Below are positions 9,392-22,319 of a DNA stretch of 64,000 nt, in pieces; the stretch's first letter is position 1; each line of letters opens with the position of its first letter. The notes under the pieces are model-generated. The model was not told the DNA's origin. It was given only the letters and a program-made list of their open reading frames with translations, and searched no databases. The position numbers and the translations under genes are program-made. Source of the stretch: Quercus robur (lineage: Eukaryota > Streptophyta > Magnoliopsida > Fagales > Fagaceae); NCBI RefSeq assembly GCF_932294415.1, contig NC_065544.1, forward strand, positions 24,217,351 through 24,281,350, written 5' to 3'.

Positions 9392-12300
9392 ATGTGGGAG
9401 GAGTCAGAGACTGAGTCAGTTAGAGGCCGAGACTATGGAAATGGAGTTCTTAGTTCAAGCAAGCATGGCGTCAAGACTGACGGGTTTGAGCTAAGGGGCC
9501 AGTCTTGGTATGTATGATAAAGTACAAAGCATCTTAGTACTGGTAGATAAATGCTTTATTAGAACTATTAGCGTAGTCCAGAGCATGTCAGGTTCAGTAA
9601 GTTAACTTTTGTTCAGTACAAATGCAAAATAGTATCTTGCTATAATTTTTTTTATAATTTAATTCATCCAAAATGGTGTTTGTACGGTTTAAATCTAATA
9701 CAGCTATGAATTTTTCCTTTATTCATGCTAGTATGTATCTGGTTTTTTAGAAAAATCTGCAGAACTGAGACTTTGTAAACTTCTGAAGCATGTGGTGTGT
9801 TTGTTTTGTATGCAGGTATGTTGCAACTGATGTTCCAAGTGACCTTCTAGTTCAAGTTGGGGGTGTTAATTTCCACCTGCATAAGGTAGTTAAATTTCTG
9901 CCAAACACAAATGGTTGAATAATAATTCTTGTGGCTCCAGAATTCAAAGTTAATTACTATTAACTTATGTATTGATTTCATGGCTTTTTCTCTCTCTCTT
10001 CTTGTGCAAGTATCCCTTGCTTTCTCGGAGTGGAAAGATGAACAGACTCATATATGAATCACGCGACCCGGAGTTGAATATGATAGCTCTAGATGACCAA
10101 CCCGGTGGACCTGAGGCTTTTGAGTTAGCAGCAAAATTCTGCTATGGAATTGCTGTTGATCTGACAGCAGCCAATATTTCTGGCCTAAGATGTGCTGCAG
10201 AGTATCTTGAAATGACAGAGGACTTGGAAGAAGGAAATCTTATATTCAAAACTGAAGCATTTCTAAGCTATGTAGTATTATCCTCATGGAGGGACTCTAT
10301 AGTGGTGCTAAAAAGCTGTGAGAAGCTCTCACCATGGGCAGAGAACCTTCAAATTGTCCGAAGATGCAGTGAGTCCATTGCTTGGAAAGCTTGTGCCAAT
10401 CCAAAAGGAATAAGATGGGCGTACACTGGAAAACTCCCAAAAGCTTCCAGCCCAAAGTGGAATGACATGAAGGACTCCAGTCCCAGTAAAAATCAGCATG
10501 TTCCTCCCGATTGGTGGTTTGAAGATGTTTCAATCCTTAGGATTGATCACTTTGTCAGGGTCATCACTGCAATTAAGGTAAAGGGAATGAGATTTGAACT
10601 GATTGGAGCTTCAATAACGCATTATGCAGCTAAATGGCTTCCAGGTTTGATAAGTGATGGGACAGGGCCAGGAGATGAAGGAAGCAATATCAGCAACAGT
10701 AATACTAGTGGCAGCAGCAATAGCTGGAAGGGAGGACTTCATATGATTGTTGCAGGAACCAAAGATGATCTTCCACCTGTTCAGGCCAAAGAACAGCGAA
10801 TGATCATTGAGAGCCTCATCAGCATAATTCCACCACCGAAGGATAGTGTCTCATGCAGCTTCCTACTTCGGCTCTTGAGAATGGCAAACATGTTGAAAGT
10901 GGCTCCAGCTTTGGTAACTGAATTGGAGAAACGAGTGGGAATGCAATTTGAACAGGCTACATTGGCAGATCTTCTTATTCCTTCTTACAATAAAAGTGAG
11001 ACAATGTATGATGTGGATCTTGTCCACAGGCTTTTGGAGCATTTTCTAATTCAAGAGCAGACAGAAAGTTCAAGTCCCAGCAGTCAATCTTTTTCTGATA
11101 AACACATGTATGAAGGTAGTCAAAGGGGTTCTACTCCAAATGCTAAGATGAGAGTTTCAAGGCTTGTTGACAGTTATCTTACAGAGGTGTCCAGAGATAG
11201 AAGCCTTTCCCTAACAAAGTTTCAGGTACTCGCAGAAGCTTTGCCTGAATCTGCAAGGACCTGTGATGATGGACTTTACAGAGCAATTGATTCTTACCTC
11301 AAGGTAATTCCTTACTCCTAAAGTTACGATGTCTAGTTTAAAAAATTGCTCAATATAGACTGTACCTCATACATTAATCTAGTGAATATATGGAACTCCT
11401 TTGTAGTAGTGCCCGCTAGCTTATGTCTACTTATTAGCATACTTGATTAATTTAAGCAGTTTAGTTGTAAGAATCAAGATTTTTACTGCTTTAAATCAGA
11501 GGAACTCTACAATTCATTTGCATATTTTATACGCAAGCATCATGTTACAAATATGAGCATGCACTCATGCCTGTCTACCAGAAATTCAGAATTATAATGG
11601 AAATTTTTAATATCCACATATATTATAAATATGTGGATGGTAAATGGGAAAACTTCAGTCGGATCAAAAACAGGAAACGTTCAGAGGAATGCAAGAAACC
11701 ATAATCTGAGCCAAACTATTGCCATGTGAAAAACTTTGTCCTCCAGTAAATCAAAATAGAATGTAGGCAGTACTCATTCTACAATCATAGTGTCATATAT
11801 AAACAGACATGCTTATTCTATAATAATATCATATATATGCTCAATCATGATGCAAGTAATGTTATGCTTTTGTTTGTAAAATCCATGTTATGAGATCCAT
11901 AAACATGTATAGTAAACAAAATCTCATGATTTGACTGGATTAAAAGAGAAAAGTAATAATAACAAACAATGTTATTTGCCTTTGGTTTGGAGAAATGAAA
12001 AATATATTCTTGAAAAAGTATGAATATTTATGTGCTTCAGCCCCATGATGAGAGTATTGGAGTTCCATGTACCCTGCAAATTCTCTTTATTTGAATTCTT
12101 ATCCATCTAGCAAAATAACAGGCCCATCCAACACTTTCTGAGCATGAAAGGAAGCGACTTTGCCGTGTGATGGATTGCCAGAAGCTCTCAATTGATGCAT
12201 GCATGCATGCTGCCCAAAATGAACGCCTTCCATTAAGAGTTGTTGTGCAAGTCCTCTTCTCTGAGCAGGTAAAGATAAGCAATGCACTAGCCAACAGCTC

Positions 12301-12670
12301 CCTGAAAGAAACTAGTGAATCTCTCTACCAGCCAATAATTTCAAACCGGAAAACACTACTTGAAGGAACACCACAATCATTCCAGGAAGGATGGACAGCC
12401 GCTAAAAAGGACATTAACACCCTCAAGTTTGAGCTGGAAAGTGTTAAAGCTAAGTACCTTGAGCTGCAGAATGACATGGAGAATCTGCAGAGACAGTTTG
12501 ATAAAATGTTAAAGCAGAAACAGACATCAGCATGGAGCAGTGGGTGGAAGAAACTGAGCAAACTTACAAAGACGACTACTTTAGAAAACCAGGAAATTGG
12601 GCCTCAGCTCTCAACTGCAGCAGAACAGACTAGAAAGACTCCTAGAAGGTGGAGAAATTCAATATCCTGA
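9392..12670 (+). CDS. NPH3/RPT2-family BTB/POZ protein, At1g67900-like
   Basis: Four coding exons are inferred: 9392-9507, 9816-9885, 10011-11303 and 12122-12670, encoding about 675 residues. All introns begin GT and end AG and keep frame. Exon 1 starts MWEESETES, matching the At1g67900 type. A BTB/POZ fold begins near residue 47 ([20 protein letters not shown]). The NPH3 domain begins near residue 229 ([19 protein letters not shown]) and runs to about residue 540. A coiled coil follows ([20 protein letters not shown]), and the tail ends RRWRNSIS. Family members act as plasma-membrane-associated signalling adaptors or CUL3 E3 ligase substrate receptors, notably in phototropism. The role of this clade is less well known. 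No truncation seen. Confidence 0.93.
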
Positions 12671-14099
12671 TAGATTAGAAGGTTGCAGTTGCCAAAAGAT
12701 ATATCTTTCATTTTGATTTTATGTTCCAAAATTTCATTTCCTTTTTTTCTTTTTTTTTGTTCCCTCTTATTTTTGGGAGTCAATGGAGTCTTCAATTACA
12801 CAGAATCTGCTTTGGAAAAGTACGTGAATCACAGCATGTCACCAAATTGTGTGTATTTTGAGTGTCTTGCAGTATTTTACCACTGTTGATATGAACTATT
12901 TTTGTGTCAATTGTGGAACGGTTTTAATAGGGGAAGCTAGAGTTGAAATACCTTGGTTGAAAAGCACAGTGGCATCCAAATTTACATAGTTTCACATACT
13001 TCATATGATTGATTAAATTACTGCCTGCCACAGTGGGAACCATATTGAAAATAGAAAGGAAAGATAACAGATATAAAATTACGACCAATGTCCCTGTCAT
13101 ACAATGAGCAGAACTCATGAAAGCTTGTCAATGTGCTTCAAAAAGGGACATTGTTGCCAACTGAGATTGTGGGCGGTTAAGTGAGTCCCACCATTACAGA
13201 GCACATGCAGGGACTGAAGTTTTTAAAATTCATTCATCTTCCAGAGTTAACTGACTTCATATCATGCACTTTGTTGATAGCAAATGACCAGATACTAAAC
13301 CCTTTAGAGATGGTTAGACCCACTCATGGCCCAAAACCATAGAATGCACTTACCAAAGGAAAAGCTCATATCAAGTGAGGATGACCTTGTGAGTTGTGAC
13401 ATTTGTTACCTTCCAAAATTACATCAAGGTTCCAATGATATGAGTAGAACAGTCCTTGCTGGGACACATAGGCTCTTTTGCTCTGCGATATTCTAACTGT
13501 TGAAATGTAGACAATTCGAGTTCCTAATGGCAATGAGAGATTTCCATGTAAACTTTGCTTAATAGGCTCATTATGTTGTTCTGATCTTCTGCTGTACAAA
13601 AAGATTATGTTGTTTTGATCTTCTGCTTTACAAAAAGATTCAATGAATGACCGTTTTAGAATCCAACTCCAGTTCTATGGGGCCACACATGGAAGATGAT
13701 AAGTACATAATAATGAGTCATGTCAAATACAGAAAGGACAAAACATGATAAGAATTCCACTTTAAATAATATATCATCTTCCATGGAAAGAGGGATTTCT
13801 GATGTGATATGTCCAGGTAAAAGGCTCAAGTTGTAGGTACTTAAAATGTCTGAGACTGGAAATATGGTAGATTATTTGCCACACATTCATTTATGTAACA
13901 GTTTTAAATAGTCATGAAAAATCCAGCCTGTGCATTCCACTGTTGAACAAAAACTATAAGTATGCTTAAATTTGGGGCTAGCAGATGCACACTTATAGAA
14001 AAGATGATACAAGCCATCCACATGTTACAGAAAATTTTAGCATGATCAATCAATTTCATACCTACATCCCTGGGCAACGCCAACCAAAATGCATGCACG
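12671..14099. other. Intergenic spacer downstream of the NPH3-like gene
   Basis: Holds the 3' UTR of the NPH3-like gene at its start. No further supported gene. Minus-strand ORFs here match nothing recognisable. Confidence 0.45.
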
Positions 14100-15070
14100 T
14101 TTAAGCCCCAAAGTCATCTTTCAATCCCAAAATCTACCAAACTACTCATGTGATGACCACTTTGGGCCAAATCCCTCACCTGGATTAAAGCCTCCACATC
14201 CCTAACACTAATGCCTGTATATGAGGCTTCAAATACAATTCATTATTTACAACTTTTCACTATGGGATGATAGTAATTTCTTTATCTCTTTGTTTTCCAA
14301 TGTGCGATCATAGTTACATGTTTACCTCTCTCCTTTCTAATCTGGAATTTATTGGAGTTTGAGACAGTTGATAGCTAAATTTCAAGGTTACCAGTTACTG
14401 CAGGCACTATTGAGGTGTAGTTTTGAAGAATTGCATGTAATGATGCAATGGTAAGTAGCCACCAATGTCAACACATGAATGGCACCTTTTAAAAGGGGTA
14501 AGAGTAACGGCCTAAACACTTGCTGTTATGATGATCGCAACAAATCAAGTAACTGAAAGAATATTTATTGTTAGTTTCCTTCTTAACGCTACTCTTCTAG
14601 GATCACAATTTTTGTCACAACTTTAACGTGACAGATTGTGAGTGACTATTTATCACTTTCATATAAACCTACCACTTTATCTCCACCATTCACAGTTAGC
14701 CACATCAAAGTTGTGGTACAAAAGTTGTGTCCACAGATTTTCTCTATTAAAAGGATAGCTTTGGTGTCTAATACTAATTATTTTTCAATTGGTTCTTGAT
14801 AAGCAACTTCGTTCTCTTGAAAAACAAGCCCCAAATAAACTTCGGTAAACACTAGCCAATGAGAACTCTAGGCCTTCCTATAATAAGATATTGGCCATGC
14901 TTCTAAAAGGCTACACAACACTCTTTACTTGGCACTGGCCCAATATGCCCTGCCCTTCATCGCAATTGGCAAACCCATAATTAAACCCAACTTACCAATA
15001 TGCTTTGCATAAAACTACTAAAACTTCACTTCTGTGCCCATATTTTGATTGAAAATTTTGTTTCAAGCAT
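14100..15070. repeat. Local duplication block S1, copy A
   Basis: This block is repeated with moderate divergence at 17402-18245 (copy B). Its distal part recurs at about 19410-19860 (copy C). Shared landmarks include GATGACCACTTTGGGCCAAA, GGATTAAAGCCTCCAC and GAAGAATTGCATGT. It contains a small inverted-repeat MITE at about 14600-14740 (GGATCACAATTTTTGTCACA and complement near the right end). No coding sequence is recognised. A GTGAGG donor-like site follows a short open stretch on the minus strand, but this is not enough to call an exon. Confidence 0.75.
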
Positions 15071-16036
15071 TAGTGCACCGCATTAAAGTCTTTACTATGA
15101 CGAATGAAAAATGGGGCATAATAGTTTTTAAGTCAACGTTACTGCAATTGAATCGTCATATGGTAGTTTCATCAAACAGCTATAAAACAAGGACCCATTG
15201 TATAAGTATGTAACTATTTGAGCATGTATAAAAAGAGTATTTCAGATATAAGCATGATGAAACTAAACAGGTACAACATCATTACCCAATACGTATTAGG
15301 GACCAACAAAATTAGTTGAGTAAAACAGATGTTACACATGGAAGATAAAATAAATAAACAATATATATGGAGAACGCAAGAAGAACATAAAGAAATGGAG
15401 AAAAATCAAACCTGAACATCCAATACTAGACCAATTTTCATCGCTTCCACCGAAAATAAGGATCAAACAAAAGGCAGGTATGGTCGTTGGATTGGTAACA
15501 ACGCAACGTCGTCTCTTCCTTTTTTTCTTAAAGCTTTTTTTAATCCAAAATATTCCCCTCCTTTCCCTAAAGATGTCCAAGCCAACCCATTGTATGTGAA
15601 AGGCAGAATATATATATATATATATGTGCGCGCAAAAGCAACCATCAATACTTACAAGAAGAAAAATCCAATTTTGGCTTCAAAACACACTTAGGAAAGC
15701 TTCCAGGTTCAATTTCAATATTGATAAAGCAAAGTTTATATGGAGCTCATCTATGACTTCTACTATATATATAAAATTATTATGCAATTATGTCAAAAAA
15801 GAAAAACATTCTCCAACACAAAGGAAATTGAAACAAAGAATGAATATGAGAAGCAAAAAATTAGACAAGGCATTTAGGCTTACTTGCTTAGATTTATATA
15901 CATTTTTTTTTCTATTTTCCTTTATTTTTGTTATCCATGTTTAGACTTCATACTAACCTTTCATCTTTCCTCTCTTTTTATTTTCCTAAACATGTCCAAA
16001 TCAATCCACTCATTATGAAAGTAATAGAAAATCACA
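15071..16036. repeat. Local duplication block S2, copy 1
   Basis: Homologous to about 20090-21060, with the distal third also at 21497-21910 and a diverged copy at 22320-22740. Landmarks include CAATTTTGGCTTCAAAACA and AAGTTTATATGGAGCTCATC. Here the homology to the LINE-bearing copies ends at AGAAAATCAC, exactly where the LINE fragment begins in copies 2 and 3. Minus-strand ORFs at 15332-15648 are shared with copy 2 but resemble no known protein. Confidence 0.75.
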
Positions 16037-16224
16037 CCCGAGAGCCTCTTAGAGGCGACTCACGAGAACCTCTTCATACCCAATATACAATACATTCCTA
16101 TCATATAAATATACATTCCTATCACATAAATATGAATCTCATATATAGTCATCACTAACAAAAGTATAGAAATAGAACCCTCCTTATATAAGGAGGAGGA
16201 ATATATAATACACCAAGTGTACTA

Positions 16225-17340
16225 CATAATCAAAAAGCCTAGGGACCCAACTTTAAAAAACTTCTTTAGTTGTCAATTAGTGACTAGAGTGCTTTAAGTG
16301 ATAAACTCATGTGTAAATGATGACGCCAGTGGCAGTTCCAGGAATATTTTCCATGGTGGTTATTATTAACCAAAATTTAATAAAAAGATAACTTTATATA
16401 TTGACCAAAATACACACATAAATACATAAAGTCTTACAATTTTATTCTACAAATTTTCTAATTTTGAAATCTTTGCATGATGGTCTCATTATCAATGTTA
16501 CAAGTTACATCTCTTTCAAAATTTTAGTTAGATAATAGATTTATTTGGATTTTTCTTTTTGTTTGTAATCACTTTTCTTTTTTCTTTTTTTGAGAAAAGT
16601 TGTTTGTAATGACTTAATATATTGTTAAGGGAGCCAAAATTTAAAGGCAAAGTTTGATTATAAACTTCGTTACATGTAGCCTAAGAATACAACTCGCACT
16701 AAACAAATTAACATAATTACATATTTTGAAAATTTAATTGTTGAACTGTATGTTTTTTATGTTCTTAAATCATATATCAAATTTTATGTTAATCGGATGT
16801 TATTTACTATTTGATTCATAAACTTAAATTTTAATGTAATTTTAGACTACAAGAACTCAAAATATAAAGATTTGTTTGATGACATTGCTATTGATCTTTG
16901 ATCTTTTTGAAATTTTGCAAATGTGGGGGATATAAAAAGAATATGTAATTCAATGATGAATTTGTCATAATTCACATCTAATAAAAAAATATTGAGTGGA
17001 GTTGTAGTCTTAGTCTACAATCAAGTTTGTTGCCAAATTTTGCCCAAAAATTAATTATGTTGACCCTAAAAAATTTTACAGTGGTCACAAATATTTTCTA
17101 AGGATAATAAAATCATAAAATTTTAAAATTTATATCTAAAAATTAAATTTTTGCCAAGTTAAAGTAGTCCTATGACCACACTGAACTCATGTGGAACTGC
17201 CAATGGATGACACCCAAGAAAATTGTGATAAAGTGTGTGCCCAAGTGTCTTGTCCTAGAAGAACTCAAAATAATCTCATAGTTATTCTAGGACCACAACC
17301 TTTATCACACTTTTTCTCACTGCCAGCCTATATGATGAAC
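16225..17340. repeat. Local duplication block S3, copy 1
   Basis: Apart from the hAT insertion, the sequence matches 22925-23165. Shared stretches include GTCAATTAGTGA, AGAGTGCTTTAAGTG and GTCTTGTCCTAGAAGAACTC. No coding content. Confidence 0.7.
16327..17205. mobile_element. Non-autonomous hAT element
   Basis: The ends CAGTGGCAGTTCCA and the complement of TGGAACTGCCAATG match at 13 of 14 positions. The flanks GATGACGC (16319-16326) and GATGACAC (17206-17213) are an 8-bp duplication with one change. The related block at 22925-23165 lacks the insertion, giving an approximate empty site. The 879-bp AT-rich body has no transposase. Confidence 0.85.
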
Positions 17341-17401
17341 TGCAATTGATTGTTTTTTTCTTTTACATGAACTCACAATTTTTTCTTCCTTACTCACAAT
17401 T

Positions 17402-18008
17402 TAGCCTCAAAGTCCTCTTTCAATCCCAAAATCCACCAAACTACTCAAGTGATGACCACTTTGGGCCAAATCCCTCACCTGGATTAAAGCCTCCACACCC
17501 CTAACACTAATGTCTGTATATAAGGCTTCAGATACAATTCATTTACATCTCTCCTTTCTAATCTGGAATTTAATAATTTATTAGAGCTTGAGAGTTGATG
17601 ATAGCTAAATTTCAAGGTGACCAGTTACTGCAGGCACTTTTGAGGTGTAGTTTTGAAGAATTGCATGTGATGATGCAATGGTAAGTAGCCATCAATGTCA
17701 ACACAAGAATGGCACTTTATAAAAGGGGTAAGAGGAATGGCCTAAACACTTGCTGTTATGATGATGGCAACAAATCAAGTTGCTAAATGAATATTTATTG
17801 TTAGTTTCCTTCTTAACACTACTTTTCTAGGACCACAACTTTTGTTACAAGTCTAACATGACAGACTATAAGTCACTTTCTCATAGACCCACCATTTTTT
17901 CTCCATCATTCACTGTCATTCACATCAAAGTTGTGGCACAAGTTGTGTCCACATATTTTCTCTCTTAAAAGGATAGTTCTGGTGTCTAATACTAATAATT
18001 TTTCTTTT

Positions 18009-18045
<37 letters not shown>

Positions 18046-18245
18046 ATAGGATAGGATTTCAATTGGTTCTTGATAAGCAACTTCATTCTCTAGAGAGGAA
18101 AAAAAAAAAAAAAAAAAGCCCCAAATAAGCTTCGATAAACACCAGCCCATGAAGAACTCTAGGCCTTCCTATAATAAGATATTGGCCATGCTTCTAAAAG
18201 GCTACACAACACTCTCCACTTGGCACTAGCCCAATATACCTTGCC
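17402..18245. repeat. Local duplication block S1, copy B
   Basis: Second copy of the 14100-15070 block, with small indels. It includes a GT microsatellite at 18012-18044 not present in copy A. Homology stops at 18245, where unrelated sequence takes over. Confidence 0.75.
18012..18044 (+). repeat. (GT)n microsatellite
   Basis: A GT run of about 33 bp. Confidence 0.9.
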
Positions 18246-19410
18246 ATTATGGGTGACCAGTGTGTGATTTTAGGAAGGTTTGGGCAATTTTGTAATTTTT
18301 GCATGGCCCTAATGGTATTTTCGTAATTTAGTTTGAATCTGGGTGGTCAGTGGTTTTGTTCTTTGGACTCGAAAATTTGGGCTTGAGTTTATGAAGTAGT
18401 ATTGGAATGTTCCAGGTTGGATCAATGTGGGTTTTAAGTTTTTAATATTCGAATGGGTTTTATTTGATTATCAGATTAAGCCTGTGTAGCTAGACTGCTG
18501 GAGTTTGGTTGTGTTTGAAGTTTGAAGCTGGGCTTAGTTGAATGTGTTTGTGGCTTCAAGGGTTCGGTCTAGGCCTTAGTGCCTAAAACTGGTTGAAGAG
18601 AATTTGGGTATGTACATATGGTCATATCACAACTCACATGTGAGTCACATGATGTGACATGTGACTTTGAGGAAATAAGAGAGTAGAAGAGAGGATTTTA
18701 GGAATGAATGATGGGAATTTCTGAGAAAATGAGGTCTCTCCCTAGTGTGAGGTGAGGCCTGCATATATAGGGCGTGGGAGAGGAGGAGGTGGGGTTCCTC
18801 AAAAGGCAATGAAATCCGAGTTCTTTGTATTAATCCAATTCCATAACAATATGATAGTCACCCAATAATCAATGATCTCAAAATTAAAATTTGACACGCT
18901 CAGAGTCTGTTCAAGGTATTATGGGGTCTAAAGCGACTACTTTAAATGAGATCTATTCTTATACTTTGAATATTAATAGAATATTTATTTAACTTTTTTT
19001 TTTGGGGGGCTAAAACATGAGTGTATTTGTGTTTGTGTTTGTGGTAAACATTGAAAATGCAGACATATTCATGCCATCACCTGATTATAATTTTATCAAA
19101 TGGCGGGAAGTAGGTAATGGTTTGGGTTTGCAACAACTGGAGGCATTGTTGAAGATGGTACGGACCTACCAAGAAAGAAGAGGCTAAGCTCTCTAGCTAT
19201 GTTGGAGACATTAATGAACTGCAGTCTGTAGAGAAGTTTTTCAAAGCAATTCTTAGAATACCATTCGCCTTTCTACGAGCTGAAATCTATGAATATTGCA
19301 CCAAAAAATCTTTAGAATTTGATTTATGGTCATATGTGTCATGCTTTCTTAACTCAAAATCACAAACATCATCAACATATGACATCATGCACCACATCAC
19401 AATTGAATTA
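18246..19410. other. Unrecognised insertion between duplicated blocks
   Basis: It interrupts the S1 homology relative to copy A. It contains a TATATA-bearing segment near 18760 within GC-richer sequence, but I see no inverted ends, coding domain or clear terminal repeat. It could be a fragment of a retroelement or unrelated DNA. Confidence 0.4.
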
Positions 19411-19602
19411 AATTGTGGCATGGCATGTGTCCACATATTTTCTCTCTTAAAATGATAGTTCTAGTGCCTAATACTAATTATTTTTCAATTGGTTTTTTTT
19501 TTTGGATTTCAATTTTTTTTTAGAAACGATAGGATATCAATTGGTTTTATTTATTTATTTTTAAGAATGATTTCAATTGCTTCTTGATAAGCAACTTCGT
19601 TC

Positions 19603-19647
<45 letters not shown>

Positions 19648-20920
19648 TCGATAAACACTAGCCCATAAAGAATTCTAGGCCTTCCTATAATAAGATATTG
19701 GTCATGCTTCTAAAAGGCTACACAACACTCTCCACTTGGCACTGGCCCAATATACCCTGCCCATTATCGCAATTGTCAAACCCATAATTCACCCAACTTA
19801 CCAATATGATTTGCATAAAACAAATAAAACTTCACTTCTGTGCCCGTATTTTGTTTGAAAATTTTGTCTCAAGCATTAGCACCACATGTGTCATTTAGCA
19901 ACCCAATTTGACTGTTTGGAATACCAAACATTAACAATCAGCTGAAAGTGCACTACAGGTTTTAAAAATGATTACCAAAAAAGCTATACCATATATGGTT
20001 TTGTCAATGTACAAAACTCTCACTTTTTTGTAAGTTTAAAAGAGGTGATTGGTAGTCTTACCCCCTTTTTTTTAGATGCCGATTCCTAGACTTAAAGTCT
20101 ATGATGAATGAAAAATGGGGCATAATAGTTTTGAAATCAACATTACTGCAATTGAATCGTTGATATGGTACTTTCATCAAATAGCTATAAAACAAGGATC
20201 TATTGTATAAGTATTTAACTATGTAAGCATGTATAAAAAGAGTATATCAGATATAAGCATGATGAAGCTAAACAGGTCTAACATCATTACCCAATACATA
20301 TCAGGGACCAACAAAATTAGCTTAGTAAAACAGATGTTACACATGGAAGACAAAATAAATAAACAATATGGAGAACACAAGAAGAACATAAAGAAATGGA
20401 GAATGATCAAACCTGAACACCCAAACCAGGCCACTTTTCATCGTTTCCACTGAAAAAAAGGATCAAACAAAAGGCAGGTATGATCGTTGGATTGGTAACA
20501 ATGCAACATCGTCTCAGCTCTCTTTTTTTAAAGCTTTTTTTAATCCAAAATTTTCCCCTCCTTTCCCTAAACATGTCCAAACCAACCCATTGTATATGAA
20601 AAGCAATATATATATATATATATATATAAAATAAAAAACATACATGTAAACAGATTTGCAAAAATAATCATCAATACTTACAACAAGAAGAATTCAATTT
20701 TGGCTTCAAAACATACCTAGGGAAGCTTTCAAGCTCAATTTCAATATTGATAAAGCAAAGTTTATATGGAGCTCATCCATGACTTCTACTATATATAGAA
20801 TTATTATGCAATTGTGCCAGAAAAGAAAAACATTCTCTGACACAATTGAAAGTGAAATAAATAAAGAACATTAGAAGCAAGAAATTAGACAAGACACTTA
20901 TACTTGCTTACTTAGATTTA

Positions 20921-20951
<31 letters not shown>

Positions 20952-21060
20952 GGTTATCCATGTCTTTCATACTAACATTTCATCTTTCCTTTCTTTTTCT
21001 TTTTCATTATTTTCCTAAACATGTCCAAATCAACCCCTTATTTATGAAAGTAATAGAAAA
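19410..21060. repeat. Local duplication blocks S1 (partial) and S2, copy 2
   Basis: First 19410-19860 repeats the distal part of S1. Then 20090-21060 repeats S2, about 5.0 kb from copy 1. A 40-base A run lies at 19606-19645. Confidence 0.7.
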
Positions 21061-21448
21061 TCACTGGGCTCTCTTGGATTTGGCTAAAGCTGCAGGAATT
21101 ACAAATCTTATTATTGAGTGTGATGCCTTAGAAGCTGTCAGTTTCTAACATGCTCTTTAATTCTATTCTGAATGAATGCAGGAATTCACTTCAAACTTTC
21201 CACAAAGTCAAGATCCAGCACTACTATAGGGAGGCAAATAAAGCTGCGGACCATCTTGCTAAAGTTGGCTGCCATTAATCCACCTCCTTTGTCTTATGTT
21301 TCTCCTCCTAATAATGTACCTAATAATGTATCTACTATCTTAAGCTTTGACAATTCTCTTGCTTGTACTACCACCCACAGAGTTCAGGTTAACTCTATTA
21401 TCTAATGCATGTGTTTTATCCTTTTAAACCCCACCCCCCTCCCCTCCC

Positions 21449-21477
<29 letters not shown>
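21061..21477 (+). mobile_element. LINE 3' end, copy 1 (RNase H-like domain)
   Basis: This encodes an RNase H-like domain fragment of the plant non-LTR retrotransposon type. It begins WALLDLAKAAGITNLIIECD and ends with a partner of REANKAADHLAKVG. Relative to copy 2 it lacks an internal stretch (KLLSNNS region), so the frame is interrupted. A C-rich stretch and a run of about 30 A follow at 21427-21476, like a LINE tail. The element is heavily 5'-truncated. Confidence 0.75.
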
Positions 21478-21479
<2 letters not shown>

Positions 21480-21496
21480 AACGGGCAAAAACAAAT

Positions 21497-21910
21497 TTGC
21501 AAAAGCAACTATCAATATTTACAACAAGAAGAATCCAATTTTGGCTTCAAAACACACCTAGGGAAGCTTCCAAGTTCAATTTCAATATTGATAAAACAAA
21601 GTTTATATGGAGCTCATCTATGACTTCTACTATATATATAATTATTATGTAATTATGCCAGAAGAGAAAAACATTCTCCAACACAATTGAAAGTGAAACA
21701 AAGAAAGAACATTAAAAGTAAGAAATTAGACAAGACATTATGCTTTCTTGCTTAGATTTATATACTTTTTTTTTTCTCTTTTTCTTTATTTTTGTTATCC
21801 ATGTCTAGGCTTCATACTAACATTTCATCTTTCCTTTCTTTTTCTTTTTCTTTTTCATTATTTTCCTAAACATGTCCAAATCAACCCTTTATTTATGAAA
21901 GTAACAGAAA
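21497..21910. repeat. Local duplication block S2 (distal part), copy 3
   Basis: Near-identical to about 20660-21060. Directly followed by a second LINE 3' end, so block plus LINE was duplicated in tandem. Confidence 0.75.
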
Positions 21911-22300
21911 ATCACTGGGCTCTCTTGGATTTGGCTAAAGCTGCAGGAATTACAAATCTTATTATTGAGTGTGATGCCTTAGAAGCTGTCAAGCTTCTAT
22001 CAAACAACTCAGTTTCTAACATGCTCTTTAATTCTATTCTGAATGAATGTAGGAATTCACTTCAAACTTTCCACGAAGTCAAGATCCAGCACTGCTCTAG
22101 GGAGGCAAATAAAGCTGCGGACCATCTTGCTAAAGTTGGCTACCATTAATCCACCTCCTTTGTCTTATGTTTCTCCTCCTAATAATGTATCTACTATCTT
22201 AAGCTTTGACAATTCTCTTGCTTGTACTACCACCCACAGAGTTCAGGTTAACTCTATTATCTAATGCATGTGTTTTATCCTTTTAACCCAAAAAAAAAAG
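21911..22300 (+). mobile_element. LINE 3' end, copy 2 (RNase H-like domain)
   Basis: This is the better-preserved copy. It reads through the RNase H-like stretch with IIECDALEAVKLLSNNS and REANKAADHLAKVG and stops at 22149. In copy 1 the same stop context is kept. The family's acidic residue (IECD) and the ADHLAK helix are visible. A poly-A tract ends it at 22289-22308. Only the last domain of the LINE polyprotein is present. Confidence 0.8.
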
Positions 22301-22319
22301 AAAAAAAAATTCACACAGG

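Noticed and set aside
15332-15648. Minus-strand ORFs shared between S2 copies (also 20407-20661)
   Set aside because: The shared frames differ by indels between copies and resemble no family. Conservation is explained by recent duplication.
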